64,000 nt of DNA from Metopolophium dirhodum (lineage: Eukaryota; Arthropoda; Insecta; Hemiptera; Aphididae). The position numbers and the translations under genes are program-made. The first letter of the stretch is position 1. Every line of letters begins with the position of its first letter. Below the pieces are notes generated by a model. The model was not told where the DNA came from. It saw nothing but the letters and a program-made list of their open reading frames with translations, and did not search any database. Location: assembly GCF_019925205.1 (NCBI RefSeq), contig NC_083566.1, positions 34,913,558-34,977,557 on the forward strand, read 5' to 3'. This document shows, in pieces, positions 52,093 to 63,912 of the stretch.

Positions 52093-52605
52093 TTAAAAAA
52101 CAAATTAACTTATATTTTATTTATAGTAAATTATTTACTTTATTGCTGGCAATTTGGAATTTTTTTGAATAGTTTATTATTTTACTATTAATATGGTCAT
52201 CAAATTCAAAAAGGAGTGTTTATTTCAGTCAAAAGAGTAAGCAATGTCACTATTTCTATTTTTATATGAATATATAATAATTTTTTCTAAAAATTTCAAA
52301 ATTGCAAAACATTTTTGTCTCCTTTTTTCAAGCATTTAAAGTATTATATTTGAATGCCATTTCTATGTCATATTTTGTGTTTATTTGTGGTTTTTAAACT
52401 TCCGACAAATGCATAAATGGCATGAAAAAGTTGTAATTTTTTTTACATCTACTAGATATAATTTTAAAATAATTCTATATTTTAGAGGTATAAATTATTA
52501 TTGAATTTAATCAATAATAATACAATATATTATATCATATAACAAGTGGGAATGAAAAAAGGTCCAAAATGTTTACGACTACATCAAAATTTAATGTTGT
52601 ATAAA
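52093..52605. other. Convergent 3' region of CFAP70 and TOMM40
   Basis: About 510 bp of AT-rich DNA separate the two stop codons. It must hold both 3' untranslated regions. ATTAAA-like sequences are present near 52,093, but I cannot assign poly(A) sites with confidence. Confidence 0.5.
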
Positions 52606-55572
52606 TTAACCGACTAAAAATCCAACTCCCATTCTTAATTGATGTTTGGCAGGAGAAAACATAGTACTCAATGCAAATGTAAATGGCATTGGGTGTAAAC
52701 GTTTTTCCAGTGTCGTGCTTACATTCCACTTTCTATCTATGCTACCTAAAAAAAAAAAAATCAAACAATTATTACAAATTTCAATTTAGCATATTAAGTT
52801 GGTTAATTATTATTATATTTATGTTATACCAACTGTTAATTAAGGTTAAAATAACAAATAATTGTCTAATCAATTCAATAATGTTAAAAAAAAAGGTATT
52901 ACATTTAACATATTACTTCATCTATCTATATTTTCATTTAATATATTATTTATTTTTATTAAAATAATAAATATAATTTTCACTTTTATAAAATTGAATT
53001 ATGTATATTTTAATATATAAAATAGTGTTTATAGTTTTGTTTTTTAGAACTTTATAAAGTAAGTTATAAAAATGAATAAAAAAATACATAATGCTTAGCT
53101 AACTCCGTAACTATTATGTTTTTGAATTTAATATAATAAACAAGACCAGAACCTACTCTAGTATTAAATTTGACATTTGGTGAATCATTTATAGATAATA
53201 TCTTAGCCCATAGGCCATAGGTCAGATAGATTAGATATAATAGGTCAATAGATATCTCTTTGCAATAATTAATATTTAATAGGCTACCTTTTTTTATTTA
53301 TATTTATTATTTAATGTATAAAACAATGTTTTATTGTTTTATCTCTTTTAAAATATTTACATATTACGTAGGAGAACCCAGGGTGTGGAATGGGGAACTA
53401 AATGTTCAAACCCAATTGTACAGTTTATATTTAATGTAAAGCTCTAAATTTACAAAAAATCAATGCTTGAAAACATAAATAAGAATTCCTTTTAATAATA
53501 AAGTTATTATTTTACTTTTCCTTAATCAAATGAATAACTCAGCTTTTTTACTAAACTATCAAAAAAACCAAAAATAATAATTTGCTCCATTCTACACCCA
53601 CATTGGGGTAGAATGGGTTATGAGTTTTTCATGATTTTAAACATGATAATATAAATGAAAACTAATATGAATTTATTTTAATTATTTTAAACAATATTTA
53701 CATTTATGCAAAGCTCAAACCTATTACTGAAGTTAGCATTGCTCCACATTGATTTGATGTTATAATGCCAACCTGTCTACCATTTATTAGCATACAATTG
53801 TTGACTATTCTTTTGGATATACTGTGATACCGATCCCATCGCAATTATTTTATTGGTATTTAGCTTATGTTGGTTAATACAATTAATAAATTGAAAATCT
53901 GAGTAAAAACAACATAATTGAAACTCATGGAACGAGTACCATGTGTCTTTGAATACCATAAAATATAATTGAAACAATGTTTTTTTATACCAAAACAAGC
54001 ACAAATATTCAGTATTAAACAAGAAAGACAATATGTCAAACATGAGTATGTTATCTGATAAATAGGATTGTACTTAATTGTATGTATAATTTCACATAAA
54101 TGCAACAATAAAATCGAAGAAAGATAGACAAAATTGACAAGAAACTAATCATATTTTCATCATGAGAACGTTATCAATAGTAACATAGGCTTATAAGAAT
54201 ATCTTATCCGATACCCATAAACAATACACCAACTAATAATTAAAATAAATGATATTAGGTATCCAGTTCGAAGAAAATGCATGAATTATAAATATTTATT
54301 AATAAGTAACCATTAATTGTATATAATATATATATATTATATATATACAAAGTGGGAATTCAGTAATTTTTACATTTTATTCGTTTCTTTGGTGATAAAC
54401 AAAGCGTTACACAAATTCGGTTAGAAAATAAAAATATCTGTACCCAGCCCAAAAACATAATATTTATGTTAAAAAATTATATAATTTATTATTTTTTTTT
54501 TTATACCTTTAATGTTGATATCTGATTTAGGAATTTGTGCTTGATATGCAAAAGTTGCATTGATATCTCGTTGTAAAAGACTACCTTCAAGATCTACACC
54601 AAACTGAAGTTGCTCACTAGCTTTGAAATGATAGCAGCATTGCAACCCCGTTAAACTCAATGTAGTACTGATTGTGGTAGCATCATCATCTAAAAAGAAA
54701 AATAAGTTATAGTTGATGAAGTTCTTGATTTATACTAATTCTAATTTAGTTTATGAAAAGAAATTGTTTTTAATATTTACATATATATCTTCCCAAGACA
54801 TTAAATACTGTTATATGCCCATTTGGAATTTGTGGACTACGTTGGTGAATGACTTCAGCACCTACTGATGTTTTGTTATTCAAAGCATATAAATACTGAG
54901 ATATATAAATTCCCGTATAATTGAATAAATCGGGATTGACTAAGCACAGGGTAGCTGTATATCTGTCTGCTCTATATTCAGCGGTTGTTTGAACTCCATT
55001 TGTTTTGAACTCTTGAAACTATTGCGAACAACATAACATAAATATTTTTATTTTTAAACAATGAAATATAATTATATAATTAATTACCTGAGTGTTCAGT
55101 TTGATTTTGACATTATCCCAGGGTTGTACATTAACATTTGTAGAAATATTTCCACGGGGATCAATGTCACCTATCAAAAGAGGACTGAAATCTCCGGGCC
55201 CCACCTGATTGGTACCCACAAATGTAGATCCAAATTTGTAGTTTGATGTTTGACTGGTTGCTCCTATGAGTAGACTGTGGCTAACGAAAAAATGATTGCT
55301 CAGTCCTTTGTTAATGACAAGTCGGATGCCCTCAAAGGTCATAGGAAACAGTTCTGCAACGAAAATAGATCAATAATTGAATAACTACCAAAGACAACTG
55401 CACAATAGATGACCCAAAACGAACCTTTGCATTTCTTGTGCAGTTCTTCAACCGATCCGGGGTTTTCGATGCGATTTTCGGGAGGCAGCTTTTGCGGTGT
55501 TGTGGGTGGCGGAATTGGTGTCATATTAGGCGGCATCGGTGGTAAATTGGACGAAGCTTGTACGTTACCCAT
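52606..55572 (-). CDS. TOMM40: Mitochondrial import receptor TOM40
   Basis: Five exons on the minus strand: 55572-55425, 55353-55088, 55018-54781, 54689-54507 and 52745-52606. All phases agree, giving 324 aa; animal Tom40 proteins are roughly 310-360 aa. The N-terminus is a short Pro-rich tail beginning MGNVQASS. Next comes the family signature EELHKKCKELFP, then FEGIRLVINKGLSNHF and the beta-strand region with VGTNQVGPGDFSPLLIGDID. Near the C-terminus HFKASEQLQFGVDLEGSL and NVSTTLEKRLHPMPFTFALS match the last strands of the VDAC-like beta barrel. Tom40 is the channel of the outer-membrane TOM complex, through which nearly all nuclear-encoded mitochondrial proteins pass. The start is the first ATG in a well-bounded first exon and fits the family's MGN start. 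Intron 4 (54,506-52,746) is the largest. Confidence 0.97.
53372..53625. repeat. Short inverted repeat in TOMM40 intron, possible MITE
   Basis: GGGTGTGGAATGGGG at the left (about 53,391) is mirrored by CCATTCTACACCC at the right (about 53,588), followed by GGGGTAGAATGGG. The similarity is limited to the ends. A small TIR element is possible but no target-site duplication was confirmed. Confidence 0.35.
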
Positions 55573-56803
55573 AACGTTGTCGTCGTTCGAGAGGAATTCA
55601 ATTTAAAATTGAGACCTACTTGTTTCCACGCTGTTTTAATAAGTAAGGAAATTCACCGACAGGCGACAGTTGTTGATAACTTGATAGTCAAAATCGATCA
55701 ACCAAGTTCACTGATACGGTCCGTGGAGGAAAAATTCATAAACCATGGGTGGGAACGTGACGACGTTGATTTTTTTTTAGTTTTATATCCAACGAGAGCA
55801 CTGCAAACAAATTCGAATTTCGGCTAAATTTATTATTTAACGAGATAACTACAATATGAAATATTAATTATTATTTATTAATTACCTACGACATACCATG
55901 AAAGATGTAATTTGTCGTTCACTCGTACGGTGTACATCGTGATTGGTACATATTAAATAATTATACCTTTTTTTAACCTTTTTATAGGTATCTCGAGAAG
56001 TATGAACTATAACATACAAATGTAATAGCCAGTGTAAATAGTATAATGGTGGTAGGTAAGGTTTTTTTTTTTTTAAATTATTTATTCGAGTTTAATTTTT
56101 GGTACTTTTTATCTTTAATTTTTAAATATCGACTACACATTATAGTAATTTTACTGAGAGAAGTGAATCCTTTTTGCGGTCTTAGAAAAAACTATTGATA
56201 ATAGGTAGGAAATTAAAAATTATAAATTTGTGACTAAGATAAAAGCTTTTCTTACACTTGTCTTCATTCTTTGTTTACAACTTTGAAACACGAATCACGA
56301 GGAAGCCTTCTTTAATTTACAAGCTTTAGCTATTACAATGTCAATTTATAAGTTAGATAATATATATCATATCATAAAATGTAATGATTCTTACAAATTT
56401 GAACTTCAAACACTCATGAAAAAAATATTGGCCTAGTAAATTCATCAGGCAAAAAATAAATTGTCAAAAAAACAACTAAACATCTTTATATAGGTAGTGA
56501 TGTAGTACACATTTGTGCAATTTGTAATAATTTTATTGCAAAGACGGTTAAATTAAAACAATATTTACATATTCCAATGGATGGGACTTAATTTGCTTTA
56601 TTTTCTTATTAACATGATAACTATAATAGTCATGAATGACTCAATGACTGAATGAGTAATTATTAGACTTCATATGATAGTTTAAATAATGGAATACAGT
56701 ATACCATAAAAACATTAATTATTAAAAAAGTAAATGATACAATTGACAAAAAAAAAATAATATGAAAATGCATACATAACATCACATTATAATATTGATT
56801 TTA
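55573..56803. other. Intergenic region between TOMM40 start and ERCC1 end
   Basis: The first ~250 bp (55,573-55,830) are GC-richer and probably contain the TOMM40 promoter and 5' untranslated region. An 89-codon plus-strand frame at 55,558-55,827 is open but has no known motif, so I treat it as antisense chance. The rest is AT-rich with nothing recognised. Confidence 0.5.
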
Positions 56804-57838
56804 TTATTTAGTTTTTGATTGTGAGTCTTCCTCGAGAGTTTTTTGTTTCAGGAAAGGTTTGTGAAGAGTATTATATAACAGTGTTGCTTTATGTTGAGCA
56901 AACCCAGGACACAATGCCAAAGCTGTTTGAGAAGCTTTACAAATATTTTCCAACGAACCAAATGTAGATAGTAACAATGCTGCATCAGTTTTGTTTACAG
57001 CACGAATAGTTGTAAGTGCATTGGCTATCTATTATTTAAAAAAATAAAACGTATATTATAATTTTATTTTGATAAAAACAAAAGTTTAAAGTTTACTCTG
57101 GAATATTCGTCTGCTTCTGTCTTCTCCATTATAAGATCCGGTGGCTTATTCTCAAATATTTTATAAGTTTCAATGAGTTTGCCAGCTTCTTCAGAAGTCC
57201 AAGCTAACATTAATGTAAGTTCAGCTACCAGACACATTCTAGTCAACTGCTTGAGAGGTGTATGTGGCTCTTTGACATCAATCTGAAGTAACAATACTCG
57301 TAGCTCATATAATTTCCCCAAGGATTTTACTCTGTTGTATATATAGTCAGGCTTTAGCATATGATAGCGTAGGGATAAAAATAGTGCACATGTTGTACGT
57401 CCCATTACATAGTCAGGTAAAATGTCATCTGAATATTCCCATGGTACATTAACGATAGATTTAAGCAGTGGATTGCCTTTCTATTAATAGATACAAATTA
57501 ATATTTAAAAGTATTTAAAATCCATCTACGAGAAAATAACTGTATACTTGTTTGTTGTTGACTAATACACCTGAAACAGATGCATTTGATTTCACAGGGG
57601 ATTGGTTTATTACACTACTTGTGCTAGGTTGATTAGAAGTAGCTTCGGAAATATTTTGTCCACCAACAGAATTAATTGATTCATAATGTTCTGACGTCTT
57701 AACTCTGCGAAATTCATCTATGACAATAAATACAAGAATGTTAAAATTGTATTTGAAATGAGAAAATATATACTATAGATAAATTAGTAAAAAAATATAA
57801 ATATTGTATTTACCAGCAAAGGAACCTGGATTATTCAT
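56804..57838 (-). CDS. ERCC1: DNA excision repair protein ERCC-1
   Basis: Four minus-strand exons: 57838-57814, 57717-57548, 57480-57097 and 57028-56804. All phases agree, giving 267 aa; human ERCC1 is 297 aa. Residues 1-65 are a Ser/Asn-rich, poorly conserved N-terminus. From about residue 66 the central nuclease-like domain is clear: GNPLLKSIVNVPWEY, PDYVMGRTTCALFLSLRYH, RVLLLQIDVKEPHTPLKQL and LMLAWTSEEAGKLIETYK. The last exon has the tandem helix-hairpin-helix domain (IRAVNKTDAALLLSTFGSLE and ALALCPGFAQHKATLLYNTL). In the family, ERCC1 is the catalytically inactive partner that positions XPF for the 5' incision in nucleotide excision repair and for crosslink repair. The HhH domain binds XPF and DNA. 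It lies divergent from YJU2B with 1,177 bp between starts. Confidence 0.97.
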
Positions 57839-58160
57839 GTGTACTAAAAACCGAAATGTCTGCTTAATTAAATTAAACTTATCTAATAATTATTTATAGG
57901 TAGGTACACTTTCAAAGTATATAATATATCAAAATAATTGTTTTATTATATATAAAATGAGATAAAAATAACTGTATGATAATATTTTGTATTAAATAAC
58001 GGAATAACTTAGATCTTAAAAAAAAAGTTTGTTCTAAATTCTACGGTTTCATGTAGTCATGAAGGGAAGCTGATATCTACACCACAGATTTAATAAAGTA
58101 ACGTTACTTTATACATCAGCTATCCAGCAGTCGATAGCACGATTTAAGATGGACTTAAAT

Positions 58161-58222
58161 CGCGGTCACGGACTAAGATATAATAGAGATATATATAAGA
58201 TTTATCTTAGTCCGTGATCGTG
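58161..58222. repeat. Hairpin-forming inverted repeat
   Basis: TCACGGACTAAGATA (about 58,166-58,180) is mirrored by TATCTTAGTCCGTGA (about 58,203-58,217), with a loop of about 22 bp. It is an uninterrupted 15-bp arm pair in the divergent promoter interval. Confidence 0.8.
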
Positions 58223-58441
58223 GTCAATAGTAGCATTTTCTGTGATAGTAGCACAGAATTTTCCATGATAGTAGATCGTTAGCCGTGATAACTGATAATT
58301 GTCAATTGATAATAAGTAATAAATAACATTATAGTAAACTTTTATAATTTTTGTTGTTTTTTATTTTGTAAATAATTGTTATTTTAACGCATTTTTATTA
58401 ATTGTAAGTAGTAATGAGTTGACACACAAATACATACGTTC

Positions 58442-58860
58442 TTAAGAGGCCGCTACACGGATATTTGTTGTCTCAGTCTTACAAGTGCATAACATAGCAA
58501 ATGTACGCTCAGCAGATCACGTTTAACTCATTAAGTTTAAAAATTAGAGTGAATCCTGTATGGAACTTGATGGTAAGAACATTATTTGTGTTCATTTGTT
58601 GATTTTTTACGATTATTCGGTTTTCAAGCGAGTTATGAGTGTTTTTAATTTACGCTATACTCATTACTCGCTAAAAAATTTAACTATCCTAAAAAAACCC
58701 ACATACAAACAGATAATGTACTTACCATCAAGTTTCATGTTAGGTTGATTCACCCTGATTTTTAAACCAACGAAGCAAAGTGCGTTTTCCTGAGGGTAAA
58801 TTTGCTATGTTATGCACTTGTAAGACGAAGACAACAAATGGCCGTGTAGCGTCCACTTAA
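58442..58860. mobile_element. Foldback/MITE element, near-palindromic, TTAA flanks
   Basis: The left end GAGGCCGCTACACGG, then ATTTGTTGTCT and CTTACAAGTGCATAACATAG, is mirrored by the right end when reverse-complemented (GTGGACGCTACACGG, then ATTTGTTGTCT and CTTACAAGTGCATAACATAG). The symmetry continues inward through GTGAATC, AACTTGATGGTAAG and GCGAGT(T/A)ATGAG to a centre near 58,650. The whole ~410-bp element therefore folds into one long hairpin. TTAA lies at both outer edges (58,442-58,445 and 58,857-58,860) and may be the target-site duplication. It has no coding capacity and must be mobilised in trans. The superfamily is unresolved (TTAA suggests piggyBac-like; Harbinger-like is an alternative). 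Confidence 0.88.
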
Positions 58861-59015
58861 GTTGGTATTTAGAAAACACGTATTATTTATTATTAATCAT
58901 TTGCATATTCTTTAATGTTGCAACCAAATTTTAAAAACACCTATGAAATCAAAAAAATATTATTTAGTTTTTTATATTACAGATAATATTAATTTGATTA
59001 TTACCACCAATCAAG

Positions 59016-60803
59016 ATGGGTGAACGTAAAGGACAAAATAAATACTACCCGCCAGATTATAATCCTGCAGTAGGGGGATTGAATAAATTTAAAGGAACTC
59101 ATGCCTTAAGAGAACGGGCCAAAAAACTTCATTTGGGCATCTTAATAATACGTTTTGAAATGCCATACAACATATGGTGTGATGGATGCAATAATCACAT
59201 TGGAATGGGTGTTCGGTATAATAAATATCCTATTGATTGAAACAATTTAATTAATTAATTTGAATGTTTAGGTATAATGCCGAAAAAAAGAAAATTGGGA
59301 TGTACTATTCAACGCCAGTTTATCAATTCCGAATGAAATGTCATCTTTGTAATAACCATTTTGAAATTAAAACCGATCCTGGGGTAATGATAAAATTATG
59401 GAATATTTTTATAATTTAAAAATTTCTGAATTTCTTTGAAATAAAAATAGAATTTAGATTATGTAATTGTAAGTGGTGCTCGTCGACAAGAAAATCGATG
59501 GGATCCCTTTGAAAATGAACAAATTGTCCCAGAGGACAAGGATACGAGTAAACGGTTGTTTGATGATGCTATGTTTAAACTTGAACATGGTACTGAAGAT
59601 ATAGACAAGGCTAAAAAGGCAGCTCCAATATTAGTTAAGCTTCATGATGCACAAGATGCTAAATGGAATGATGATTTTTCTGCAAATTCATTATTAAGAC
59701 AACAGTTAAGAGTAAGTTTGAAGCTAAATGACTACACATTTTTCATATTGTATATTAGGTTAATATTAATTTAAAAATTCAATAGATGTAACTTCTCATT
59801 ACATATTTCAATGAACAAAACATAATATTTTGGTACTTAAGCCTATATATTATATAGGTACTGTGGTATACAAAAAATAAATACAAATAATGCAAATACT
59901 AAATTTATACGGAAAAACTATGTTATTTTATATTTATAGTCATTGTAATCTTATAGTAATAACTAACCTGTTCAATTTTCAGACAAAAAAACAGAAATTA
60001 GCTGTAAAAGAAAAACATGACAATGAATTAAAAGAAAGACTATCATTAAGTATTCCATTAGTAGATGAAGTTGAAGAAGATATAAGAATTGCTAAACTAT
60101 TAAGCTATCAAACTTCTGATAGTAAGAATACATTTTATTGTATTGTAATTTGAAAACTCATTATGGCCAAAATTAGGTTGATTACATTTTTAACATAACA
60201 TATTATTTACAAAATACCATTTGCTTTTTGTATACTCAGTTAATAGTTTGTCACTACAAATCAATTGAAAAGTCAACTGCCTATTTTTTTACAATAATAA
60301 ATATGCGTAATATTAGGAAATCATTAATTTACACATCATTGATCCAAGAAATATCTTAAATAATATGCATTAAAGCGTCTCTATAGAGGAGATAGCTGCT
60401 TTTTCCATGTATATCAAGTCATATCACATAATTGCACAAATAATATTATGTTTACTATAAATATTAAATTTACAGATTTTTAATATTTAAAATAGAGTTT
60501 AAAAATATACATGTGTGATGCACATGGTATTGATAAATTAAAGAATTTTCCGAGTAGCATTGTTTAATATGTGTATACTTTTTGTCCTAAAAAGGTACGA
60601 AAACAAGACGAAAAAAATTTATTCATGGACTTCGCAAAACTCCTAAGCTAGACCCAAATAAACCAAAAAAGTGTCTTAATGTGGGCATCATTCAATCGAC
60701 TATTACAACGAAAACAGAAATATTACCAGTTGCTAGTACTAATAATTGTTCCACGGCATCACTTGTATCTGCAGATTATGGATCAACATCGTCATCAGAT
60801 TAA
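59016..60803 (+). CDS. YJU2B: YJU2-family splicing factor, CCDC130/YJU2B-like
   Basis: Five exons: 59016-59215, 59272-59383, 59451-59711, 59983-60121 and 60595-60803. All phases agree, giving 306 aa; human CCDC130 is 396 aa. The N-terminus MGERKGQNKYYPPDYNP is the hallmark of the CCDC130 branch. The zinc-binding pairs are C55-x2-C58 in NIWCDGC and C90-x2-C93 in KCHLC, followed by DYVIVSGARR and WDPFENEQIV. A charged, helical middle (about residues 145-235) and a basic segment TKTRRKKFIHGLRKTP precede a Ser/Thr-rich tail. The related YJU2/Cwc16 protein acts in the spliceosome around the first catalytic step; a nuclear splicing role for this protein is inferred by family. Introns 1 and 2 are only 56 and 67 bp. 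The stop is 134 bp from the SLC25A26 stop on the other strand. Confidence 0.95.
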
Positions 60804-60937
60804 AATTGTATTACATACAAATTATAAACATTTATGATTTATGTATTTTGTTTTAATAATTAAATAACTATAACAATTATTGGTAACAATGAAAAATTAG
60901 AAGAATACAACATGAATATAGGTACTATTAAAAATGT
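60804..60937. other. 134-bp tail-to-tail gap of YJU2B and SLC25A26
   Basis: An AT-rich gap that must contain the ends of both transcripts or let their 3' untranslated regions overlap. No canonical AATAAA was found in sense for either gene in this gap. Confidence 0.6.
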
Positions 60938-63912
60938 TCAAATTATATTTTTATTTTTATCTTCAATTTCTCTGCACGTTTTCTCATATACACCAAAAAA
61001 TAAAGCTCCACCAATCATTATCAATACGACTCTTGGAAGAAAACCGGCAAACAGTCTGAAACCGTAAATATAATATAATATTAATAATTATAACTAAATG
61101 TTTACAATATGTACAAATTACAAAGTGGTATTGTAGTGATTAGGAAAATAAATGTAGTTACAATATTAAAATAAGTAATATTTATTCATTTTCAATGTGA
61201 AATGTATATCAAATATACCAATAACGACATAATAACAGAGTTCCCGAACTCCTTGACGCCATACCTTTTAGAGTCCCTTCTCATTCTTCTAGAAATCAAT
61301 CCCGATTCTATGTAGACATAAGACATAAGACTTTTTGGGCACAACCATACTCTGCATCGTATGCTCAGAGCTGCAAATAATAATTAATCCTTGGGCCACA
61401 CAACCACTTATACTTAATTATCATTTAACTATTATATGTATATTTAGCACTCTGTTTTTCTGAATAATAACTTTCTTTATTAGTCCTATTGTGTTCTAAC
61501 TACTCACATGCATACTTTTTTACCATATCTGTTATAATATGTGAAATTGCTGTCAATAAAACAATAATAATAGTAATAATAATATATGCAAACACATAAA
61601 TCCTCAACATGTTCCTGAAATTTCACATCAAAAGTCCATTTTCTTAAATATGCCTCCACACAGATTGGCAAACATGACAAAAAAAAAAGGATTAATGCTT
61701 TTTGGCGAAAACTTTATAGCAGTTTCTTTAAAGCTAAGCAACATTGAAATATGATTGAATTCCTAACTGTATTTAGTAAATGGACTGAATAACATGAAAT
61801 AATAATAACGAACATGTTGTGACTTAAACTAGGTAACATTCCAACTTCAGTACTCACTTAACAATAAAAACAAACAAGCCCTAAATCAACTTGATAGTAC
61901 TCAATACATTTTTTGTTCTTTGACTCATTCAAATGATGGGATATCTAAAAAATAAATATATATAATGCTCTGCGATTCATTATTTCTTTTATAGAAATAA
62001 TTTCTCATAATATTATGTCACGACTAATTAATAGATAATAGATCATCAAAATTAATATGGACATTGTCCTAGAAAAAATGAAATAAATAAGTGATCTCTA
62101 TGAAACATAGCATTGTTAACTCTTATAGCCACTGTGTTTCTTTTTATCTGAATATAATATTATAAGTTATAAACTGTGGGAAAATATATAAATTTATCAA
62201 GTACCCATTTAGTCCTTTTTTTTTGTATATGTTCTTAAAAACTATTGAGAAATTTTGATCCACAGCACTATTTGCTAACATAATTTGTGTTTTTGTTACG
62301 TCAATGGGTGTAGTCAAAGCAGCAGCTATGCCTCCTATAAAACAAAGTTATTATGAAAATTGAATTGTTAACAAATAAATAGAGTAATGTAGCTGTAAAC
62401 AATTAAAAATAATAACCTGATATAGAACCGCATAAAGCAACTTCTAATGTTGTAAGAGGTTTACCAGTAAAATTCCTGTACTCTTTTTTTAAGTATTCCC
62501 ATATTGGAAGTTGCAACATAGAGAATGGTACATCACGCATAACAGTTGTCCAGAAACCACGATAAAACCCAAAAACTCCCTCGTTAGCATACGCATTTCT
62601 TATGATTTTTAAAATGGATTCTTGATTTGGCGATGCTTGACGCCTTTGTTTTACTATTTCTATGGGTACTTTGGTTGTACAACAAACCTGTGTAATTAAT
62701 AGCATCGGAATATACAGAGTGATTCACCAAACCCTGCGCACCCATTTGTTTCTTCAGTAATGCAGTTATTCAAATCTGATTTTTGGAATTTTTAAATAAA
62801 CATTAGGATTTGATTCTCAAGTTTTTTGTACTACTTAAGAAGTATTCAGTGGAGATACAAACTTCCGTTTTTCAAATGAGAACCCTTTTCAACAGTGAAT
62901 TATTTAGCAGATAATTTTTCTAAATATGCCGATGTATCAGAATCAAAATTTGAACGCGTAATTTTTTAGTTATTTAACTTGAGCACTTGAGCACTAAGGA
63001 ATTAAGGATAATAGGTCCAAAATAATGAAAGATATCAGAGAAATGGTGATCTGAAAATTATAGTTATTAATTAAAGCATTACCGGAATTAAAAAAAAAAA
63101 TGTAAAAATGGTCAAAGTATAGTAAATACTAGATCCAATATTACATCTATTTTATATTTTTGTCCTATTATCTTTATTATAAACATTTGAATAGAATAAT
63201 AAAAATTTGTTTAAATTTTGAATTAGGTATATCAACAATTTTAAGAAACTTATCCACTTAATAATTTACAGTAAAAAAGGGGGATTCTCATTTGAAAAAC
63301 AAAAGTTTATATTGCGATAGGACACTGCTTAAGTACTAAGTACAAACTAATTCAAGAATTTGAAAAAAATATTTGAGTAAGTATATTTGAAAATTCAAAA
63401 AAATCATAATTTTAATAAATGTATTACTAAAGGAAAAAATGAGGATGAGCATGCTTGGGGAATCACCCTGTATATATATTGTATATATAATATCCAATAG
63501 TAATATACATATATCATTAAAAATAATTATACTTGAATGTTAATATTTAACGTGAAACAATACAATATAATTAAAATGTAGTATACCACTTCACCAACGA
63601 TTCCTGCGCATAAATGAACTAATGGAGCAGTATTGTTTGATACAGAAGGAAATAGATTTTTAAAACCGTCATAAGTGCCAAAAAACAATCCCGCTAAAAA
63701 AAACATCGGTGTCAATTGTTTTGTATAATAGTAATGAAAACAACAAAAATTTTACCTGTAAAAGGGGCACCAATAATAGTCGGCGTTAGTCCTTTATAAA
63801 TACCTCTGAAGCCACCAGACTGAATAAATCCGTATTGGCTTTGTAATCTAGTTTTTAACGTATCTAATGGGAATAATGCAATGTCAACAACAGTTCCAGC
63901 TATAGCACCAGC
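60938..63912 (-). CDS. SLC25A26: Mitochondrial S-adenosylmethionine carrier (partial, 5' end outside)
   Basis: Five minus-strand exons are in the window: 63912-63756, 63693-63587, 62687-62417, 62334-62205 and 61055-60938. All phases agree; the first exon(s) lie past the right edge. Three carrier repeats are visible, each opening with the Px[D/E]xx[K/R] motif: PLDTLKTRLQ, VPIEIVKQR and TPIDVTKTQ. Other matches to the SAM carrier are FPLDTLKTRLQSQYGF, GGFRGIYKGL, GFYRGFWTTVMRDVPFS and GLFAGFLPRV. The protein sits in the inner mitochondrial membrane and exchanges cytosolic S-adenosylmethionine for matrix S-adenosylhomocysteine, feeding mitochondrial methylation and lipoate and ubiquinone synthesis. 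The second intron in the window contains a 760-bp TIR element. The name is secure; the substrate is by family. Confidence 0.95.
61056..62204 (-). other. Last intron of SLC25A26
   Basis: 1,149 bp of AT-rich intron bounded by GTACTTG on the high side and GGTTTCAG on the low side. Nothing else was recognised inside. Confidence 0.7.
62711..63474. mobile_element. Non-autonomous element with long TIRs (~200 bp)
   Basis: The left end TATACAGAGTGATTCACCAA is mirrored by the right end, which reads TATACAGGGTGATTCCCCAA when reverse-complemented. Similarity continues with gaps for about 200 bp, through GTACTACTTAAG versus GTACTTAAG and the block TTTTTCAAATGAGAA (about 62,876 left; 63,282 right). The element is about 760 bp, lies in an SLC25A26 intron and has no open frame of note. 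TA next to both ends fits a TA target-site duplication, but in this AT-rich context that is weak. The superfamily is unresolved; a mariner-like origin is possible. Confidence 0.82.

Larger units (their letters stand above)
57839..59015. promoter_or_regulatory. Divergent promoter interval of ERCC1 and YJU2B
   Basis: The two start codons face away from each other across 1,177 bp. This interval must contain both promoters. It also contains a short perfect-arm hairpin (58,161-58,222) and a foldback transposable element (58,442-58,860), which leaves roughly 300 bp next to ERCC1 and 150 bp next to YJU2B as unique sequence. No certain core-promoter motif was seen. Confidence 0.55.

Noticed and set aside
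55558..55827. 89-codon plus-strand frame upstream of TOMM40
   Set aside because: Ordinary-looking composition, but no motif, no splice sites and full overlap with the TOMM40 start and probable 5' untranslated region. Chance is likelier.
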